A stretch of 64,000 nucleotides of DNA, from positions 1 to 64,000 of the forward strand of contig NZ_PDHO01000008.1 in the NCBI RefSeq assembly GCF_002887815.1, given 5' to 3'. The notes under the pieces were generated by a model. That model saw only the letters and a program-made list of their open reading frames with translations, searched no databases and was not told the DNA's origin. A program made the position numbers and the translations under genes. The stretch comes from Mycobacterium sp. ENV421. GTDB taxonomy: Bacteria > Actinomycetota > Actinomycetes > Mycobacteriales > Mycobacteriaceae. Below are positions 62,089-64,000 of the stretch, one piece after another (position 1 is the stretch's first letter; every line of letters starts with the position of its first letter).

Positions 62089-63300
62089 CTAGGCCAGCAC
62101 CGGCGGCGACGGAGTGAACACCACCGGCATCTGCTCGAGGCCGCTGACGAAGTTGGCGGGCCGCAGCGGGAGCGCGGACTCGTCGGCGAGCCGCAGGTCC
62201 GGCAGACGTTCGAGAACCTTGCGCACCATGGTGCTCAACTCCAGCCGGGCCAGCTGATTACCGAGGCAGAAGTGGGTTCCGAAGCCGAAGGCCAAGTGGC
62301 TGTTCGGGTTCCGGTCGATTCGAAAGTTCTCCGGGTCGCCGAACACCGACTCGTCGAAGTTGGCGGCCTCGAACATCAAGAGCATCTTCTCGCCTTGGCG
62401 CAACTGGGTGCCGTGGAAGTCCACATCGCGCATGGCGGTTCGGGCCATGTTCTTCACCGGCGAGGTCCAGCGCAGCATCTCCTCGATGGCACCGGGTATC
62501 AGACTCGGGTCAGAGACCAGACGCTGCCACTGATCCCGATGGCGGACAAGCTGTTCGGTGCCGCCCGACAGCGTGTGCCGAGTGGTCTCGTCGCCGCCGA
62601 TGAGAATCAGCAGGGTCTCGAAGATGATCTCGTCGTCCGCCATGCGCTGGCCTTCGACCTCGGAGTTGACCAGGATCGAGAACAGATCGTCGGTCGGCTC
62701 CGCACGGCGCTTGGCGATGGTCTCGGTGGCGTACGCGGAATAGCCGGCGAACGCATCCATCACCGCCTGCAGTGTTTCGGCGTCAGCAGCCGAGTTCAAG
62801 CCACACACCAGGTCGTCGGACCACTTCAACAGTGTCGAGCGTTCCTCGGGCAGCACACCGAGCATGTCGCCGATCACGGCCATCGGCAGCGGCGCGGCGA
62901 TGTCGCGGACGAAGTCGCACTCCCCCCGCTCGCAGACCGCGTCGATCAACGTGTCGCACAACGTATCGATCCCGGCGACCTTGTCCATCACCCTTTTACG
63001 GGTGAAGCCCGCGTTGACGAGCTTGCGCCGCAACAGATGTCCGGGATCGTCCATGTCGATCATGTAGGGCATGCCCGGGTTGTCGGGCCGGATGCCGCCG
63101 GTGTTGGAGAAGGTCTCGGGATCGCGCTCGGCGTCGATGACGGCCTGGTAGCTCGTCGCGGCGGCAAGACCGTTGCGGTCGCGAAACACCGGCTCATTGG
63201 CCCGCATCCAGCGATACGCCTCGCGCGCCCCGCCGTCGGCATAGAAATTGCCGTCAGTCAGATCAACATTCGGCTTGGCCGGCGCCAGAGTGCCTGTCAT
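62089..63300 (-). CDS. cyp142: Cholesterol 26/27-hydroxylase CYP142
   Basis: This 403-residue cytochrome P450 of the CYP142 family oxidises the terminal methyl of cholesterol or cholest-4-en-3-one to the 26-acid. The I-helix ILIGGDETTRHT, ExxR EEMLRWTSP and heme loop FGFGTHFCLGNQLARLE are all present. The orthologue Rv3518c is partly redundant with CYP125 (outside this window). It needs a ferredoxin, probably FdxD at 51740. Divergent from the next gene by 59 bp; no clear KstR site was found in that gap. Confidence 0.95.
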   Translation of the reverse strand: MTGTLAPAKPNVDLTDGNFYADGGAREAYRWMRANEPVFRDRNGLAAATSYQAVIDAERDPETFSNTGGIRPDNPGMPYMIDMDDPGHLLRRKLVNAGFTRKRVMDKVAGIDTLCDTLIDAVCERGECDFVRDIAAPLPMAVIGDMLGVLPEERSTLLKWSDDLVCGLNSAADAETLQAVMDAFAGYSAYATETIAKRRAEPTDDLFSILVNSEVEGQRMADDEIIFETLLILIGGDETTRHTLSGGTEQLVRHRDQWQRLVSDPSLIPGAIEEMLRWTSPVKNMARTAMRDVDFHGTQLRQGEKMLLMFEAANFDESVFGDPENFRIDRNPNSHLAFGFGTHFCLGNQLARLELSTMVRKVLERLPDLRLADESALPLRPANFVSGLEQMPVVFTPSPPVLA

Positions 63301-63359
63301 TCCGTTCCCTCCACTACTTTTCGTTCACGCTTGGTGTCAAAGCGGTTTACAGTGACCGC

Positions 63360-64000
63360 ATGTCTGATTCGCAGCACACGATTGCCGGCACGGTGCTCAC
63401 CATGCCGGTACGGGTCCGCAAGGCCGACGTCCACACGGCTATGTTCTCGGTTCCGGCCGATGCCGCGCAGCGACTTGTCGATTACAGCGGACTGAAAGTC
63501 TGCGAATTCCGCCCCGGCCGCGCAGTGGTCAACCTGATGCTGGCCCGCTACATCGACGGCGACCTGGGCAAGTACAACGAGTTCGGAACTTGCGTGATGG
63601 TCAATCCGCCGGGCTCGAATGCCCGGGGGCTCAAGGCACTCGGCGATGCCGCGGCGTTCATCCACCACCTGCCCGTGGATCAGTCCTTCACACTCGAGGC
63701 CGGCCGCACCATCTGGGGCTTCCCCAAGATCATGGCCGACTTCAACGTGCGCGAGGCCAACCCGTTCACCTTCGACGTCAGTGAGAACGGATCGCTGATC
63801 GCCGGAATCGAGTTCCACCGGGGCCTGCCAATCCCGTCGCTGCGCCCCCGCACCCAGGTGCTCAAGACCTACACCTTCGCCGACGGCACCACTCGCGAGG
63901 TGCCCTGGGAGATGAAGAATTCCGGTGTCCGCTTCCGGCCGGGCGGCGCCACGCTGCGGCTCGGCGACCACCCCTACGCCAAAGAGCTGGCCACCCTGGG
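63360..64000 (+). CDS. Acetoacetate-decarboxylase-fold protein (Rv3519-type), truncated by the window end
   Basis: At least 213 residues from ATG 63360 are visible and the frame is open at the window edge. The sequence is of the acetoacetate decarboxylase superfamily: the lysine in WGFPKIMADF is at the position of the Schiff-base Lys, and the preceding AFIHHLPVDQSFT and following FEFHRGL-type stretch fit. Orthologous by position to Rv3519, which lies next to cyp142. The reaction is unknown; it may act on a beta-keto acid or merely bind one. Confidence 0.85.
   Translation, partial: MSDSQHTIAGTVLTMPVRVRKADVHTAMFSVPADAAQRLVDYSGLKVCEFRPGRAVVNLMLARYIDGDLGKYNEFGTCVMVNPPGSNARGLKALGDAAAFIHHLPVDQSFTLEAGRTIWGFPKIMADFNVREANPFTFDVSENGSLIAGIEFHRGLPIPSLRPRTQVLKTYTFADGTTREVPWEMKNSGVRFRPGGATLRLGDHPYAKELATL

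Noticed and set aside
63301..63359. KstR site between cyp142 and the Rv3519-type gene
   Set aside because: No TnnAACnnGTTnnA match was found in the 59-bp gap; control could come from a site outside view or another regulator.

Overview
The window comes from a GC-rich actinobacterium and almost certainly from a mycobacterium of the Mycolicibacterium (rapid-grower) type. It carries recognisable orthologues of phoP/phoR, cyp51, cyp123, adhB, otsA, fadE26/fadE27/fadD17, fadD19, echA19 and cyp142 in the gene order known from M. tuberculosis Rv0756c-Rv0771 and Rv3490-Rv3519. In M. tuberculosis these two blocks lie far apart; here they sit within 40 kb, as I recall for M. smegmatis. All orthology statements are from memory of the families, not from a search.

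Layout. 0.1-2.2 kb: a CGNR-finger protein divergent from a DinB/MDMPI-like protein and a flavin-fold protein. 2.2-15.4 kb: the Rv0760c-Rv0771 oxidoreductase locus. It consists of aldA and three co-oriented genes on the minus strand, and a TetR regulator, cyp123, an SDR, cyp51, a ferredoxin, an NTF2-like protein and adhB on the plus strand, followed by an Old-Yellow-Enzyme reductase, a ketosteroid-isomerase-like protein and another SDR. 15.4-18.6 kb: a GT-C transferase plus a GT2-GtrA fusion, which looks like a lipid-carrier glycosylation module. 18.7-22.2 kb: a HIT protein, phoR, phoP, a decapeptide-repeat protein and tRNA-Thr(TGT). 22.4-24.4 kb: two divergent paralogous HNH proteins and a GAF-GGDEF cyclase. 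24.5-30.2 kb: an acyl-CoA catabolic cluster with the two halves of an ACAD10/11-type system (APH-like kinase and acyl-CoA dehydrogenase), a TetR regulator, an SDR and two quinone-reductase-like enzymes.

30.2-37.1 kb: a surface/secretion region with a DUF2127 membrane protein, a large secreted HExxH metalloprotease behind a foldable 5' leader, a lipoprotein, a sedolisin (S53) protease and a zinc-ribbon membrane protein. 37.1-44.1 kb: a LysE-like exporter, an ammonium transporter, DUF427 and DUF1232 proteins and a three-subunit molybdenum hydroxylase whose convergent halves share one operator type. 44.2-50.8 kb: an LCP protein, a beta-hydroxyacid-dehydrogenase-like protein, an SDR, three tandem small secreted paralogues, a 54-residue ORF and otsA. 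50.8-64 kb: the cholesterol side-chain degradation cluster (hsd4A-like, fdxD, fadE26, fadE27, fadD17, ilvX, a nitronate-monooxygenase-like gene, fadD19, echA19, cyp142 and a truncated decarboxylase-family gene), interrupted by a cutinase.

Regulation visible in the sequence: KstR-type operators (TnnAACnnGTTnnA) in the fdxD/fadE26 and fadD19/echA19 intergenic regions with an identical 14-mer, and candidates before adhB and before the SDR at 46.7-47.5 kb. A PhoP direct-repeat box lies before phoP and a weaker one before the GGDEF gene. There are matched palindromes on both sides of the aldA/TetR divergent promoter, a palindrome before the ACAD operon, and paired palindromes around the molybdenum hydroxylase genes. 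No CRISPR array, insertion sequence, rRNA or clear prophage was seen.
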